Origin: Torymus aiolomorphi
Taxonomy: Eukaryota; Arthropoda; Insecta; Hymenoptera; Torymidae
DNA: 64,000 bases
Direction of reading: 5' to 3'
Assembly (NCBI GenBank): GCA_036365515.1
Contig: CM070874.1
Coordinates: 173,255,297-173,319,296 of the forward strand
Shown: positions 11,348 to 24,400 of the stretch, one piece after another
Numbering within the stretch: the first letter of the stretch is position 1
How the letters are laid out: every line of letters begins with the position of its first letter
Position numbers and translations under genes: made by a program
Notes under the pieces: generated by a model
Told to the model about the DNA's origin: nothing
Seen by the model: only the letters and a program-made list of their open reading frames with translations
Database searches by the model: none

Positions 11348-14300
11348 CTATAAATTTACAATGTCTCTATTAACGCATTTATCCCTTTTGCCTACTTCTT
11401 TTATAAATTCTTTAAACGCTTTAGCTACTCCTATGTTCCCTGTTTCATTTAACAACTTTCCTAATCTTATCGTACCATTTTCTCTAAGTTTCTCCATAAA
11501 ACCCTCCGCATCCTGGCATCTGACTACAATGTGTTCTAACGTTTCCTTTTCCTTTTTACATAATCTACACAGCTTTTCTTCCTCCTTTACCCAATATTTA
11601 TTTGCATTTTCAAAATTCCCGCACCTAAGTTTCGCTATTATGCCTATGTCAACTTCTTTCCTATATTTTCTTAAATATCTTGGTTCCCTTCCAACGCTAA
11701 TTCCTTATATCTTTTATTATACCTCGCTTCCCTAATTTTACATGCTATATTCTGTTTCTCTATGTCTCTATCCCTCCTCACCGTTTCTTCGTACACTAAT
11801 TTTTCTCTTGCTTTCATATTCTCCACTTCGGCCTCGCTCAACCCTAAACTATTATAGTACTGTTTTCTTTCTTTGAGATAATTGCTTTGCATATTTTCTT
11901 TAAGCATTTCTTTCCAACATATTTTTACTAGTCTATCATCGTCTAACCCGCTTATCTTTTCCTCGTATTTCATCGCCCTCCTACCCCATTCAATTTTCAT
12001 CTTATCTACTTTTGTTTCTTCAAAAATAATATACCTCGGGGTACAGAAATCTAACTTTAAAACCCATCTGTAGTAGTCTGTATTTTTTCTAACTCTTTCC
12101 TTTCATTCCATCCCCATAATTCACGCCCATACGCCATTACACTTTTAACCAGATAATTGAATAACATTTTTCTTCTTTTAAAGTCATTTCTACATCTATT
12201 TTCTCCTAATCCCCATACCTTTTTTGCTGCTGTTATTCCTTTCTTTGCCAGTTCTTTTAAATCATCAGTATACTTTCTCTCTGTGTTAACCGTAAAGCCC
12301 AAGTACTTAAATGCCCTCACTTCTTCTAATTCTTTCCCTTCCCATACCCATTTTTCTATTTTACTATTTCTCCCTCTGTTAAATACTAAAACTTTCGTTT
12401 TTTCCTCACTAAGTATCATTTTCCTATTTTTCAAAAAGATTCTTAACGTGCCTGTCATGTCATTTAACGCCACCCTATTTTCTGCAAGAAGCACCAGGTC
12501 ATACGCCAGCGACCATAGTCTAACCTTACCTATTTTTACCCCTCCTACATTTCTTATTCTGAACTCCTCCTCCAACCCTGCTATATAAATACAGAAAAGT
12601 ATTGGGCTTAATACACACCCCTGCTTTAAACCTTTTATCGTCCAAAATTCCTCCGACGTTTCATCCCCATCTCTCACCTTTACCTTAGTTTCTGTATACA
12701 TTTCTTTCACTCTTTCTATTAAATATTTACTTATTCCTACCTTTTCCATAATTTCCCATAACAAATCTCTATCTACCGTATCGAATGCAGCCTTAAGATC
12801 GACAAACATTGAATATAACTTTTCTCTTTTCCCTTTTGCTCTCTGAATTAAATGGTTAAGTACATATACGTTGTCTAATGTGGACCTCCCTTTCCTAAAA
12901 CCTGCTTGCCCTTCTGGTAGAATCCTTTTTCTTCCACTTCTTTTACAAGTCTGCTTCTGATGATTTCAGTGTATAACTTATAGGCTGTTGCCATGAGCGT
13001 AATACCTCTGTAATTGTTGGCCTCATCTGGGTTTCCTTTCTTATAGATTGGTACTATCACTCCTGACTTCCAATCTTCTGGCAATCCTTGACCGTCCCAT
13101 ACTTTCCCTAAAATACAAACTAACTTATTTACTAGACCTTCTCCTCCATACATCCACACTTCATTTGGTATCTCGTCCGGGCCTGCGGCTTTCTTTTTCT
13201 TTAACATGCTCCATGCTCCCCTGATTTCCCTCGCTGTTATTTTTTCTTTTTCCCTTTCTTCGACCTCTGCTAATTGTTCCCTACTCTTACCTAATTTTCT
13301 GTCTTGCGATCCTTCTAGCAACGTCATAAAATGATTTTTCCATTCTTCCTTTTTCACATTACCTTCTATTTTTTCCCTTTTCTTTCTGGTCCTATTGAGG
13401 AATTTCCATACATCGCTTTCATTACTGATCTGCCTCAACTCTTCTTCTTCGTAGTCTTTTTGTTCTTTCTCCTTTGTTTTGCACAATTCTCTCCATTCCT
13501 TTCTTTCCCCTAAATATCTTTCCTTACTTTCTGCTCCAATTTTCCAATTTCTGTATGCAATCTTAGCCTTCCTCTTTTTTTTTGAGCAACTCCTATCCCA
13601 CCATTTTTTCTGACCTAGCTTCCATGTTTTTATTTTTATACTCTTTTTTGTTACTGCCTCTTCGATTATCCTTTTTGTATCATACCATCTCGTTTCCACT
13701 GAATCCTCCTCTCTTTCCTCGATCTCCAATTCTGCTGTTTTACTTCTGAATATCTCCACCGCCTCCTCACTCCAAACATATACCAACTTTGTTGTATTTT
13801 CTTTTACCTCGCTGCTACACTCTTTGCTCATCTCCTTTTCTGTCACTATTACTCTTGTACAGATTGGCGCATGGTCAGACTCAATTCTTTCTTCTACCTG
13901 GAAATCCACTACGAGTTCCCTCATTTTCTCATTGACAATAACATAATCTATAACCGTGCTTCCCTTGGCCCTATGTAAGTGTACTCCCCTTCATCATCTC
14001 CTTTTAAATTCCCATTTAGTATAGCCCATCCTGCTCTACCGCAGAATTCTGTAAGTTTATTACCTCCGTTACTAACTACTTTATCCTTACTAGCCCTAAA
14101 CTCCTTTTTCTCCTATTTTGTCATCTGCCTCTACAAGACTGCCCTCTCCTCCTATTCTAATATTAAAATCCCCTCCTACAATTATTCTAACGTCTTGGTC
14201 CCTATTTTTCTTTTCCCAATGCTCATAGTACCTCTCCATATTTCCTGTATTGTACACTGACCAAATTACAAGCTTCTCCTCTCTATTTTCTAGTACCGTT

Positions 14301-14880
14301 TCTATTAGCCCTTCCTCTATTTCTTGTATTGAGACGTCATCCCCATTTGCCCAGTCCTTTGTTATACCTATCAAAAATCCTCCCTTTGCTCTGCCTTTCC
14401 TTGCTTCCCTTCTTACCGGTATCACTTTCCACACAAAATTTCTTGGTAGTTTATTTTCTAATTTTTTCCAATCTTTCTCTTCTACCCATGTTTCCGACAG
14501 ACTAACAAAATCCCCTTGCTTTAAATAATCCCACACATCTTTATCCTTATTCCAGATTCCTGCAATGTTCCAAAAAATTAATTTTTTTCTTCTATTGACC
14601 TCACTATTAACACTTATGTCCTTACTTATATTCCTATCTACATTTAAATATTCTTTTCTATTGTTCTCTCTATTAATACTTATTTTTTCTTCTTCTCTAT
14701 TCCTACCTATATTTGCATTTCTTCTAAGTTTGTTTCCGTTTTCCTTACTAATAATACTTATTTTTACTTTACCTATATTCCCACCTATATTTAAATCTCT
14801 CCATTTCTGGCTTTTTAAAAATTCTTTTCCATATTATTTCCCCTAACCTCCTCCCCATCTCTCCCTCTTGCCGTTTTTTC
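11348..14880 (-). pseudogene. LINE ORF2: APE endonuclease, reverse transcriptase and C-terminal zinc motif, broken
   Basis: Reading from 14880 downward: a Lys/Asn-rich start, then the endonuclease with FWNIAGI (near 14570), SETW (near 14490), GGDFN (near 14150) and SDHAPI (near 13870). The RT follows with AAGPDEIPNEVW (near 13170), GVIVPIYKKG, NYRGITL, an AGFRKGR-like segment spanning a frame break (near 12895) and FVDLKAAFDTVDR (near 12800). After the RT, a tail ends in a Cys-x2-Cys...His-x4-Cys motif (about 11510-11570). The reading frame shifts near 14100, 13970, 12905, 12075 and 11680. Where a YADD box is expected the text reads LAYDLVLL (near 12505), a six-base loss that removes one catalytic aspartate. 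The protein would normally nick DNA and reverse transcribe its own RNA at the nick; this copy cannot. Confidence 0.88.
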
Positions 14881-14890
14881 TGTATTCGAA

Positions 14891-15845
14891 TCATTTCCCT
14901 GTGGGCTCTCTCTTATTTTTTTCCATTTCCTTTTCTATTTCTTCTTTCTCCTCCCATTTTCTCCAGACTCCTTTAAAAAATACTCTTCCGGTACCTGATT
15001 TCACATTCCATCCCTCTTCTTTTTTTTCGTTAACCCATCTATGTAATCCTTCGTGTCTTTTTTTATCTTCTATGTTTAAATCGTTTTCTATGAAAATTCT
15101 CGTGCCTTTTAATTTACTTTTGTTCCTCATTATTTCTCCCTTTCCTTCTCCCTCTACTTTTGCTATTATAACTACCACTTAATCTCGCATACTCTATTTT
15201 TACATTTACTTCTAGCTTCGAACTTAAAAAGTTTTCTACCCATTCTTTTATGTTTCCCCCTATTGGTTCTACTCCCCTTATTACTATATTATTTCTTCTT
15301 TCATTTCTGTCTTGTTTGCTAACCATTCTTTTCATCCTCACTACCTCTCTCTCCGATAACGATATACAACTTCTTCCGCTCATTTCAGTCATTCCGCTTT
15401 TCCAGCTCCGTACCGAGCCGGTGTCTCCATCTACGCTCCTTAGCCCTAACCCCGACGCACCGGACCTTACCGACTGTAGCTCCCACTCTCTTTCCCTCTC
15501 CTCCATTTCCTGGAATTTCTTCTCCAGCTTTTCTAACCTTTCCTACATATCTCTAATTGCCTCATCTATATCTACCTTGCTCTTTTCTAATTGAACTCTC
15601 TCTACCCTCAGCTTTCTTACCTCTACAATAACCCTTTCTTTGAATTCTTCCATTTCCCTGTGCTTTTCCTCGTCTTCTTTTGCCTTTCTTGTAGTCCTCT
15701 TGTCGTCTACCTTGAAACTTACCATCTTTTTGATTGAGTCCTCCATTGACATCTGGTTCTTATCCGCACTATTGCCTTTCCCGGTCTTCTCCTCGCTTTT
15801 ATTCTTCTCTTTCGCATTTCTTTTCTCCATTCTAAAGTTACCCAA
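14891..15845 (-). pseudogene. LINE ORF1: coiled-coil, RRM-like RNA-binding protein, broken
   Basis: The protein starts MGNFRMEKRN at 15845, is rich in Lys/Glu and would form a coiled coil over about its first 110 residues. A TAG stop at 15543-15545 lies in frame inside the coil. The frame then continues through RNERRNNIVIRGV (near 15290), typical of the RNA-recognition part of L1-type ORF1 proteins. It shifts near 15175 into a segment with LKGTRIFIENDL (near 15090), which matches the C-terminal part of the same family. Total length would be about 318 codons, normal for the family. The L1-like ORF1 domain arrangement is seen; RNA binding is inferred from family. Confidence 0.8.
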
Positions 15846-16122
15846 TTGCCTTTTTTACTTTACACACGCCTACTCTACGCCGCACAACCTAACCTCTAAC
15901 CGCCTCGCCAAGATTCCTGCTCAATTACTCCTTTCCTATTCCCTACTTTCACAATGCTTATTCTTCCCTACAATTCTTATCTTCTACCGTACCTATTTCT
16001 ATTCTTTTTTTACGCAAAAATACCCTTTTTCCTATCAAATACGCTAACTTTGATCAGAGCTGTCTCGCGCACGTGCACACACACTCACGCCCTCTAACCA
16101 AGTCCAAATGCCGTGTTTACTA

Positions 16123-16563
16123 AAAATTTGAATACTCTATGAACAATTCTACAAACAATTAGTAACGAAAAAATGGAAATAAAGTAGTGACTTTTCTGTA
16201 GAGGAAAAATGGCGAGATGTCTTTTGATAAACGTACAATTCACATGTAAACATCTTTTTAGAAGTTAATTTTAACATCTAAAAGGAATTTTTTCGCATAG
16301 TTTATCAATATAATTAACAATTGGAACAGAGCATAAAGGATTTTTTCTAAAATTACATATCACCAAAACGATTCTCAACCAATTTCAAACCTACATGGTG
16401 AATTTTACTTCTAAGTGTTTAAATGCAACCCTCTGTTGTTTCTTACGCTTGTCATACACTGTTCTTTAAATAATTGCTGAATAATTTTAACATCCAAATC
16501 AGCGTAAACCGTAGGAAATATTTATATAAACGGTGCATGATACTAGAAGACTCGCCACAATTA
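16123..16563. other. AT-rich non-coding spacer
   Basis: Nothing recognisable between the LINE and the hairpin at 16564. Confidence 0.4.
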
Positions 16564-16753
16564 ACCCGTGTCGCGTGTTATTGAAAAACCAGTGAGCCGT
16601 CGACCAACACTATTGCGTCCGTACTCCAAGAACTTTTTAAACATGATTATCATATGTCAAAATTCATATTTTGAAAAGCGCTTGGAACAGGGGCATAATA
16701 GTATTGGTAGACGGTACATTCGATTTCCAAAAGCGCTCGACGCGGCTCGTTAC
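16564..16753. repeat. Imperfect hairpin at the edge of the satellite array
   Basis: Left arm (about 16574-16628) and right arm (about 16682-16745) are diverged inverted copies. For example, gccgtcgaccaacactatt pairs with aatagtattggtagacggt, and actccaag pairs with cttggaac. The element is GC-richer than its flanks, like the hairpin at 3769. The short ORF across it (16568-16828) runs into satellite and is not credible as a gene. Confidence 0.6.
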
Positions 16754-16759
16754 AATATG

Positions 16760-18462
16760 GCTGAAAACATACATATATTTAACTGCATGAGGAAATTTTC
16801 TAACTTCTTCACTCTCTCCCTCTTATAGCAGCGTAAAAAAATAGTATGTATCGTGATAAATGAAAGAATTTTTCTCAAGTACAAGGTAACACAATGATGC
16901 AAATGGAATACTGTATGAAGCCTGCCTCAAAAAAATAGTATGTATCGCAATAAATGTAAGAATATTTTCACAAGTACAAGGCTGCGCTCTGCTGAAAATG
17001 GAATACTGTAGGAAGCCTGTTACAAATAATTCGAATAAAATGCGGAATGTCTTAGAACGTACATATTTCACTACATCGGAAAAATTTTCAACTTCTTTAC
17101 TCTCTCAGTGCAGCGTAAAAAGATTGTATGTATGGTGATCAACATAAGAATTATTTGACAAGTAAAACGCTATGCTCTGATAAAAACGGAATACTGAATG
17201 AAGCCTGTCTCAAAAAAATTGTATGTATCGCGATATCTGTAAGAACTTTTTCACAAGTAAGACGCTATACTCTGATAAAAATGGAATACTGTATGAAGCC
17301 TGTTACAAATCATTCGAATAAAACGCGGAACGTCCTAGAACGTATATATTTCACTACGTCGGGGAAATTTTCAACTTCTTTACTCTCTCACTGCAGCGCA
17401 AAAAAATTGTATGTATCATGATAAATATAAGAATAATTTCACAAGTAAAACGCTAAGCTCTGAAGATAACGGAATACTGTATGAAGCGTCTGTGTCAAAA
17501 AAATTGTATGTATCGCGATAAATGTAAGAAGTTTTTCTCAAGTACACGGCTGCGCTCTGATGAAAATGGAATACCGTATGAAGCCTGTTATAAATAATTC
17601 GAATAAAATGCGGAACGTCTTAGAACGTACTTAATTCACTAGATCGGGGAAATTTTTCAACTTCTACACTCTTTTACCGCAGCTTAACAAAATTGTATTA
17701 TTCGTGATAAATATACGAATTTTTTCACAAGTAAATGGCTACGCTCTGATCAAATCGGAATACTGTAGGAAGCCTGTGTCAAAAAAAATTGTATGTATCG
17801 CGATAAATGAAGATTTTTTTCACAAGTACCAGGCTACGGTCTGATGGAAATGGAATACTGTATGAAGCCTGTTACAAATAAATCCAATAAAACGCGGAAT
17901 GTCTTAGAACGTACATATTTCACTACGTCGGGGATATTTGTCAACTTCTTGACTCTCTTACCATCGCGTAAAAAATTTCTATCTATCATGATAAATATAA
18001 GAAGTATTTCACAAGTAAAACGCTATGCACTGATAAAAACGGAATACTGTATGAAGCCTGTCTCAAAAAAATAGTATGTAAAGCAATAAATATAAGAATT
18101 TTTTCAGAAGTATCAGGCTACGGTCTGATAAAAACGGAATACTTTATGAGGCCTGTGTCAAAAAAATAGTATGTAGCGCGATAAATGTAAGAATTTTCTC
18201 ACAAGTACAAGGGCGCGCTCTGATGAAAATGGAATACTTTAGGAAGCCTGTTACAAATAATTCGAATAAAACGCTGAATGTCTTAGAACGTACATATTTC
18301 ACTACGTCGGTGAAATTTTTCAACTTCTTTACACCTTTACCGCAGCATAAAAAAATTGTATGATTCGTGATAAATATACGAATTATTTCACAAGTAAAAC
18401 GCTATCCTCTGATAAAAACGGAATACTGCATGAAGCCTGTGTAAAAAATTGTATGAATCGTG
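16760..18462 (+). repeat. Satellite array, segment 1 (95- and 189-bp monomers)
   Basis: The first monomers are diverged and the array becomes regular by about 16900. Short monomers (S, about 95 bp) contain the words ttgtatgtatcgcgataaat, cacaagtac and ggaatactgtatgaagcctg. Long monomers (L, 189 bp) add a segment with attcgaataaaacgcgga, cttagaacgtacatattt and cttgactctcttacc. Strand is given as the one on which these words read. No monomer encodes a plausible protein. Confidence 0.9.
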
Positions 18463-18982
18463 ATATATATATATTAATCCGGAAGTTTGATGAGTTTTTT
18501 CGTGACTTGTGTGGAAGATTGAGGAGCATCCTCAAACTTCCTCTTCACTCGCCTGGAAGTTTGGAGAGGTCCTCAGGAACAAATCCGGAAATTTGAGGAG
18601 CTCGTCAATCACTATTACGGAAATTTGAGATGTATCCTTAAAAATTACAATAAAACTCCTTAAACCTTCAAGAGGGTACCGTAAACCTCCTCAAACATTC
18701 AAGAGTGTACTGCAAACCTCCTCAAACTTCCAAAAGTGTACCGTAAACCTCCTCAAATATCCAAGAGTATACCGTAAACCTCTTCAAACTTCCGTATTCG
18801 AAATTTCAACATTCTGTCAAATTTCACCAATATTATATATAACGTTCAATTGTTGAAACATGCAATCAACAAACAGACGCACTACACTACAGAAGACTTC
18901 GACTATCCTTTATACAATTTGAGAATCTCAAAGATACAATAGTGTAGTGCCAACCTCTTCAAACTTCCAATAGTGTACCGTA
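18463..18982. repeat. Composite-repeat block 1 inside the array
   Basis: A short TA run is followed by attaatccggaagtttgatg, several 31-bp monomers (about 18660-18800) and one copy of the 110-bp module. The array resumes in the middle of an L monomer. It has the same order of parts as the locus at 6565-7820, but with a small number of 31-bp units. Confidence 0.85.
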
Positions 18983-20577
18983 TTGGGAAATTTTTCAACT
19001 TCTTGACTCTCTTACCGCAGCGTAATAAAATTGTATGTATGATGATAAATATAAGAATTATTTCACCAGTAAAACGCTACGATCTGATAAAAATGGAATA
19101 CTGTATGAAGCCTGTTACAAATAATTCGAATAAAAGGCGGAATGTCTTAGAACGTACCAAATTCATTACGTCGGGGAAATTTTTCAACTTCTTTACTCTT
19201 TTACCACAGCGTAAAAAGATTGTACGTATGGTGATCAACATAAGAATTATTTGACAAGCAAAACGCTATGCTCTGATAAAAACGGATACTGCATGAGGCC
19301 TGTGTCAAACAAATTGTATCTATCGCGATAAATGTAAGAATTTTTTCACAAGTACAAGGCTGCGCTCTGATGAAAATGGAATACTGTATAAAGCCTGTTA
19401 CAAATAATTCGAATAAAATGCGGAATGTCTTAGAACGTACATATTTCACTGAGTTTGGGAAATTTTTCAATTTCTTGACTCTCTTATCGCAGCGTAATAA
19501 AATTGTATGTATGATGATAAATATAAGAATTATACAACAAGTAAAACGCTACGCTCTGAAGATAACGGAATACTGTATGAAACCTGTTTCAAAAAAATTG
19601 TATGTATCGTGATAAATATATTATTATTTCACATTTAAAACGCTACCCTCTGATGAATACGGAATACTGTATGAAACCTGTTTCAAAAAAATTGTATGTA
19701 TCGCGATATATGTAAGAAGTTTTTCTCAAGTACCAGGCTACGGTCTGATGGAAATGGAATACTGTATGAAGCCTGTTACAAATAAATCGAATAAAATGCG
19801 GAATGTCTTAGAACGTACTTAATTCACTAGATCGGGTAAATTTTTCAACTTCTACACTCGTTTACCGCAGCTTAACAAAATTGTGTTATTCGTGATAAAT
19901 ATACGAATTTTTTCACAAGTAAATGGCTACGCTCTGATCAAAACGGAATACTGTAGGAAGCCTGTGCCAAAAAAAATTGTGTGTATCGCGATAAATGAAG
20001 ATTTTTTTCACAAGTACCAGGCTACGGTCTGATGGAAATGGAATACTGTATGAAGCCTGTTACAAATAAATCCAATAAAACGCGGAATGTCTTAGAACGT
20101 ACATATTTCACTACGTCGGGGATATTTGTCAACTTCTTGACTCTCTTACCATCGCGTAAAAAATTTCTATCTATCATGATAAATATAAGAAGTATTTCAC
20201 AAGTAAAACGCTATGCACTGATAAAAACGGTATACTGTATGAAGCCTGTCTCAAAAAAATAGTATGTAAAGCAATAAATATAAGAATTTTTTCAGAAGTA
20301 TCAGGCTACGGTCTGATAAAAACGGAATACTGTATGAGGCCTGTGTCAAACAAATTGTATCTATCGCGATAAATGTAAGAATTTTTTCACAAGTACAAGG
20401 CTGCGCTCTGATGAAAATGGAATACTGTATGAAGCCTCTCTAAAAAAATTGTATGTATCGTGATAAATATATTATTATTTCACAATTAAAACGCTACCCT
20501 CTGATGTATACGGAATACTGTATGAAACCTGTTTCAAAAAAATTGTATGTATCGCGATAAATGTAAGAATTTTTTCA

Positions 20578-21430
20578 GAAGTATCAGGCTACGGTCTGAT
20601 AGAAACGGAATACTGTATGAGGCCTGTGTCAAACAAATTGTATCTATCGCGATAAATGTAAGAATTTTTTCACAAGTACAAGGCTGCGCTCTGATAAAAA
20701 TGGAATACTGTATGAAGCCTCTCTAAAAAAATTGTATGTATCGTGATAAATATATTATTATTTCACAATTAAAACACTACGCTCTGATGAAAACGGAATA
20801 CTGTATGAAGCATATCTCAAAAAAATTGTATGTATCGCGATAAATGTAAGAATTTTTTCAGAAGTATCAGGCTACGGTCTGATAGAAACGGAATACTGTA
20901 TGAGGCCTGTGTCAAACAAATTGTATCTATCGCGATAAATGTAAGAATTTTTTCACAAGTACAAGGCTGCGCTCTGATAAAAATGGAATACTGTATGAAG
21001 CCTCTCTAAAAAAATTGTATGTATCGTGATAAATATATTATTATTTCACAATTAAAACACTACGCTCTGATGAAAACGGAATACTGTATGAAGCATATCT
21101 CAAAAAAATTGTATGTATCGCGATAAATGTAAGAAGTTTTTCAGAAGTACCAGGCTACGGTCTGATAGAAACGGAATACTGTATGAGGCCTGTGTCAAAC
21201 AAATTGTATCTATCGCGATAAATGTAAGAATTTTTTCACAAGTACAAGGCTGCGCTCTGATAAAAATGGAATACTGTATGAAGCCTCTCTAAAAAAATTG
21301 TATGTATCGTGATAAATATATTATTATTTCACAATTAAAACACTACGCTCTGATGAAAATGGAATACTGTATGAAGCCTGTTACAAATAATTCGAGTAAA
21401 AGGCGGAATGTCTTAGAACGTACCAAATTC
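20578..21430 (+). repeat. Three-monomer higher-order repeat, 283 bp
   Basis: The word gaagtatcaggctacgg occurs at 20578 and 20861, and a one-base variant at 21144, giving a constant 283-bp spacing. Each unit holds three S-type monomers with private differences, such as gtgtcaaacaaattgtatc, cctctctaaaa and atattattatttcacaatt. Adjacent copies are nearly identical. Confidence 0.85.
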
Positions 21431-24400
21431 ATTACGTCGGGGAAATTTTTCAACTTCTTTACTCTTTTACCACAGCGTAAAAAGATTGTACGTATGGTGA
21501 TCAACATAAGAATTATTTGACAAGTAAAACGCTATGCTCTGATAAAAACGGAATACTGCATGAGGCCTGTGTCAAACAAATTGTATCTATCGCGATAAAT
21601 GTAAGAATTTTTTCACAAGTACAAGGCTGCGCTCTGATGAAAATGGAATACTGTATGAAACCTGTTATAAATAATTCGAATAAAAGGCGGAACGTCTTAG
21701 AACGTACATACTACGTCAGGGAAATTTGTCAAATTCTTGACTCTCTCACTGCAGCCTAATAAGATTGTATGTATCATGATCAATATAAGAATTATTTCAC
21801 AAGTAAAACGCTATGCTCTGATAAAAACGGAAGTCTGTCTGAAGCCTCTCTAAAAAATTGTATGTATCGTGATAAATATATTATTATTTCACAATTAAAA
21901 CGCTATCCTCAGATGAATACGGAATACTGTATGAAACCTGTCTCAAAAAAATAGTATGTATCGCAATAAATATAAGAATTTTTTCAGAAGTATCAGGCTA
22001 CGGTCTGATAAAAACGGAATACTGTATGACGCCTGTGTCAAACAAATTGTATCTATCGCGATAAATGTAAGAATTTTTTCACAAGTACAAGGGCACGCTC
22101 CATTGATGAAAATGGAATACTGTATAAAGCCTGCTATAAATAATTCGTATAAAATGCGGAATGTCTTAGAACGTACATATTTCACTAAGTTTGGGAAATT
22201 TTTCAACTTCTTGACTCTCTTACCGCAGCGTAATAAAATTGTATGTATGATGATAAATATAAGAATTATTTCACCAGTAAAACGCTACGCTCTGATAAAA
22301 ATGGAATACTGTATGAAGCATGTTACAAGTAATTCGAATAAAACGCGAAATGTCTTAGAACGTACATATTTCACTACGTCGGAAAAATTTTCAACTTCTT
22401 TACTCTCTCAGTGCAGCGTAAAAAGATTGTATGTATGGTGATCAACATAAGAATTATTTGACAAGTAAAAGGCTATGCTCTAATAAAAACGGAATACTGT
22501 ATGAGGCCTGTGTCAAAAATATTGTATGTATCGTGATGTAAGAATTTTCTCACAAGTACAAGGCTGCGCTCAGATAAAAATGGAATACTGTATGAAGCCT
22601 GCTATAAATAATTCGAATAAAATGAGGAATGTCTTAGAACGTACATATTTCACTAAGTTTGGGAAATTTTTCAACTTCTTGACTCTCTTACCGCAGCGTA
22701 ATAAAATTGTATGTATGATGATAAATATAAGAATTATACAACAAGTAAAACGCTACGCTCTGAAGATAACGGAATACTGTATGAAACCTGTTTCAAAAAA
22801 ATTGTATGTATCGTGATAAATATATTATTATTTCACAATTAAAACGCTACCCTCTGATGAATACGGAATACTGTATGAAACCTGTTTCAAAAAAATTGTA
22901 TGTATCGCGATAAATGTAAGAATTTTTTCTCAAGTACCAGGCTACGGTCTGATGGAAATGGAATACTGTATGAAGCCTGTTACAAATAAATCGAATAAAA
23001 TGCGGAATGTCTTAGAACGTACTTAATTCACTAGATCGGGTAAATTTTTCAACTTCTACACTCTTTTACCGCAGCTTAACAAAATTGTATTATTCGTGAT
23101 AAATATACGAATTTTTTCACAAGTAAATGGCTACGCTCTGATCAAAACGAAATACTGTAGGAAGCCTGTGTCAAAAAAAATTGTGTGTATCGCGATAAAT
23201 GAAGATTTTTTTGACAAGTACCAGGCTACGGTCTGATGGAAATGGAATACTGTATGAAGCCTGTTACAAATAAATCCAATAAAACGCGGAATGTCTTAGA
23301 ACGTACATATTTCACTACGTCGGGGATATTTGTCAACTTCTTGACTCTCTTACCATCGCGTAAAAAATTTCTATCTATCATGATAAATATAAGAAGTATT
23401 TCACAAGTAAAACGCTATGCACTGATCAAAACGGAATACTGTATGAAGCCTGTCTCAAAAAAATAGTATGTAAAGCAATAAATATAAGAATTTTTTCAGA
23501 AGTATCAGGCTACGGTCTGATAAAAACGGAATACTGTATGAGGCCTGTGTCAAACAAATTGTATCTATCGCGATAAATGTAAGAATTTTTTCACAAGTAC
23601 AAGGCTGCGCTCTGATGAAAATGGAATACTGTATGAAGCCTCTCCAAAAGAATTGTATGTATCGTGATAAATATATTATTATTTCACAATTAAAACGCTA
23701 CCCTCTGATGAATACGGAATACTGTATGAAACCTGTTTCAAAAAAATTGTATGTATCGCGATAAATGTAAGAATTTTTTCACAAGTACCAGGCTACGGTC
23801 TGATGGAAATGGAATACTGTATGAAGCCTGTTACAAATAAACCGAATAAAAGGCGGAATGTCTTAGAACGTACTTAATTCACTAGATCGGTGAAATTTTT
23901 CAACTTCTACACTCTTTCACCGCAGCTTAACAAAATTGTATTATTCGTGATAAATATACGAATTTTTTCACAAGTAAATGGCTATGCTCTGATGAAAACG
24001 GAATACTGTCTGAAACCTGGGTCTAAAAAATTGTATGTATCGTGATAAATGAAGATTTTTTTCACAAGTACCAGGCTACGGTCTGATGGAAATGGAATAC
24101 TGTATGAAGCCTGTTACAAATAAATCGAATAAAACGCGGAATGTCTTAGAACGTACATATTTCACTACGTCGGGGATATTTGTCAACTTCTTGACTCTCT
24201 TACCATCGCGTAAAAAATTTCTATCTATCATGATAAATATAAGAAGTATTTCACAAGTAAAACGCTATGCACTGATAAAAACGGAATACTGTATGAAGCC
24301 TGTCTCAAAAAAATAGTATGTAAAGCAATAAATATAAGAATTTTTTCAGAAGTATCAGGCTACGGTCTGATAAAAACGGAATACTGTATGAGGCCTGTGC

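Larger units (their letters stand above)
10492..16122 (-). mobile_element. Full-length but degenerate APE-type LINE with 17-bp target-site duplication
   Basis: The direct repeat aaatgccgtgtttacta occurs at 10492-10508 and 16106-16122, so the inserted element spans 10509-16105 on the minus strand. Its 3' end is an AT simple repeat (about 10509-10522) instead of poly(A). ORF1 (15845 to 14891) and ORF2 (about 14880 to 11348) are recognisable, followed by a roughly 0.8-kb 3' UTR. Stops and frameshifts occur in both ORFs, so the copy is dead although not truncated. The clade is uncertain: endonuclease type, ORF2 layout and C-terminal zinc motif fit I/Jockey/R1-like groups, while ORF1 looks L1-like. 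Confidence 0.9.

Noticed and set aside
10839..15594. Plus-strand Phe/Leu/Ser-rich ORFs that look like membrane proteins
   Set aside because: They are complements of the Lys/Glu-rich LINE ORFs.
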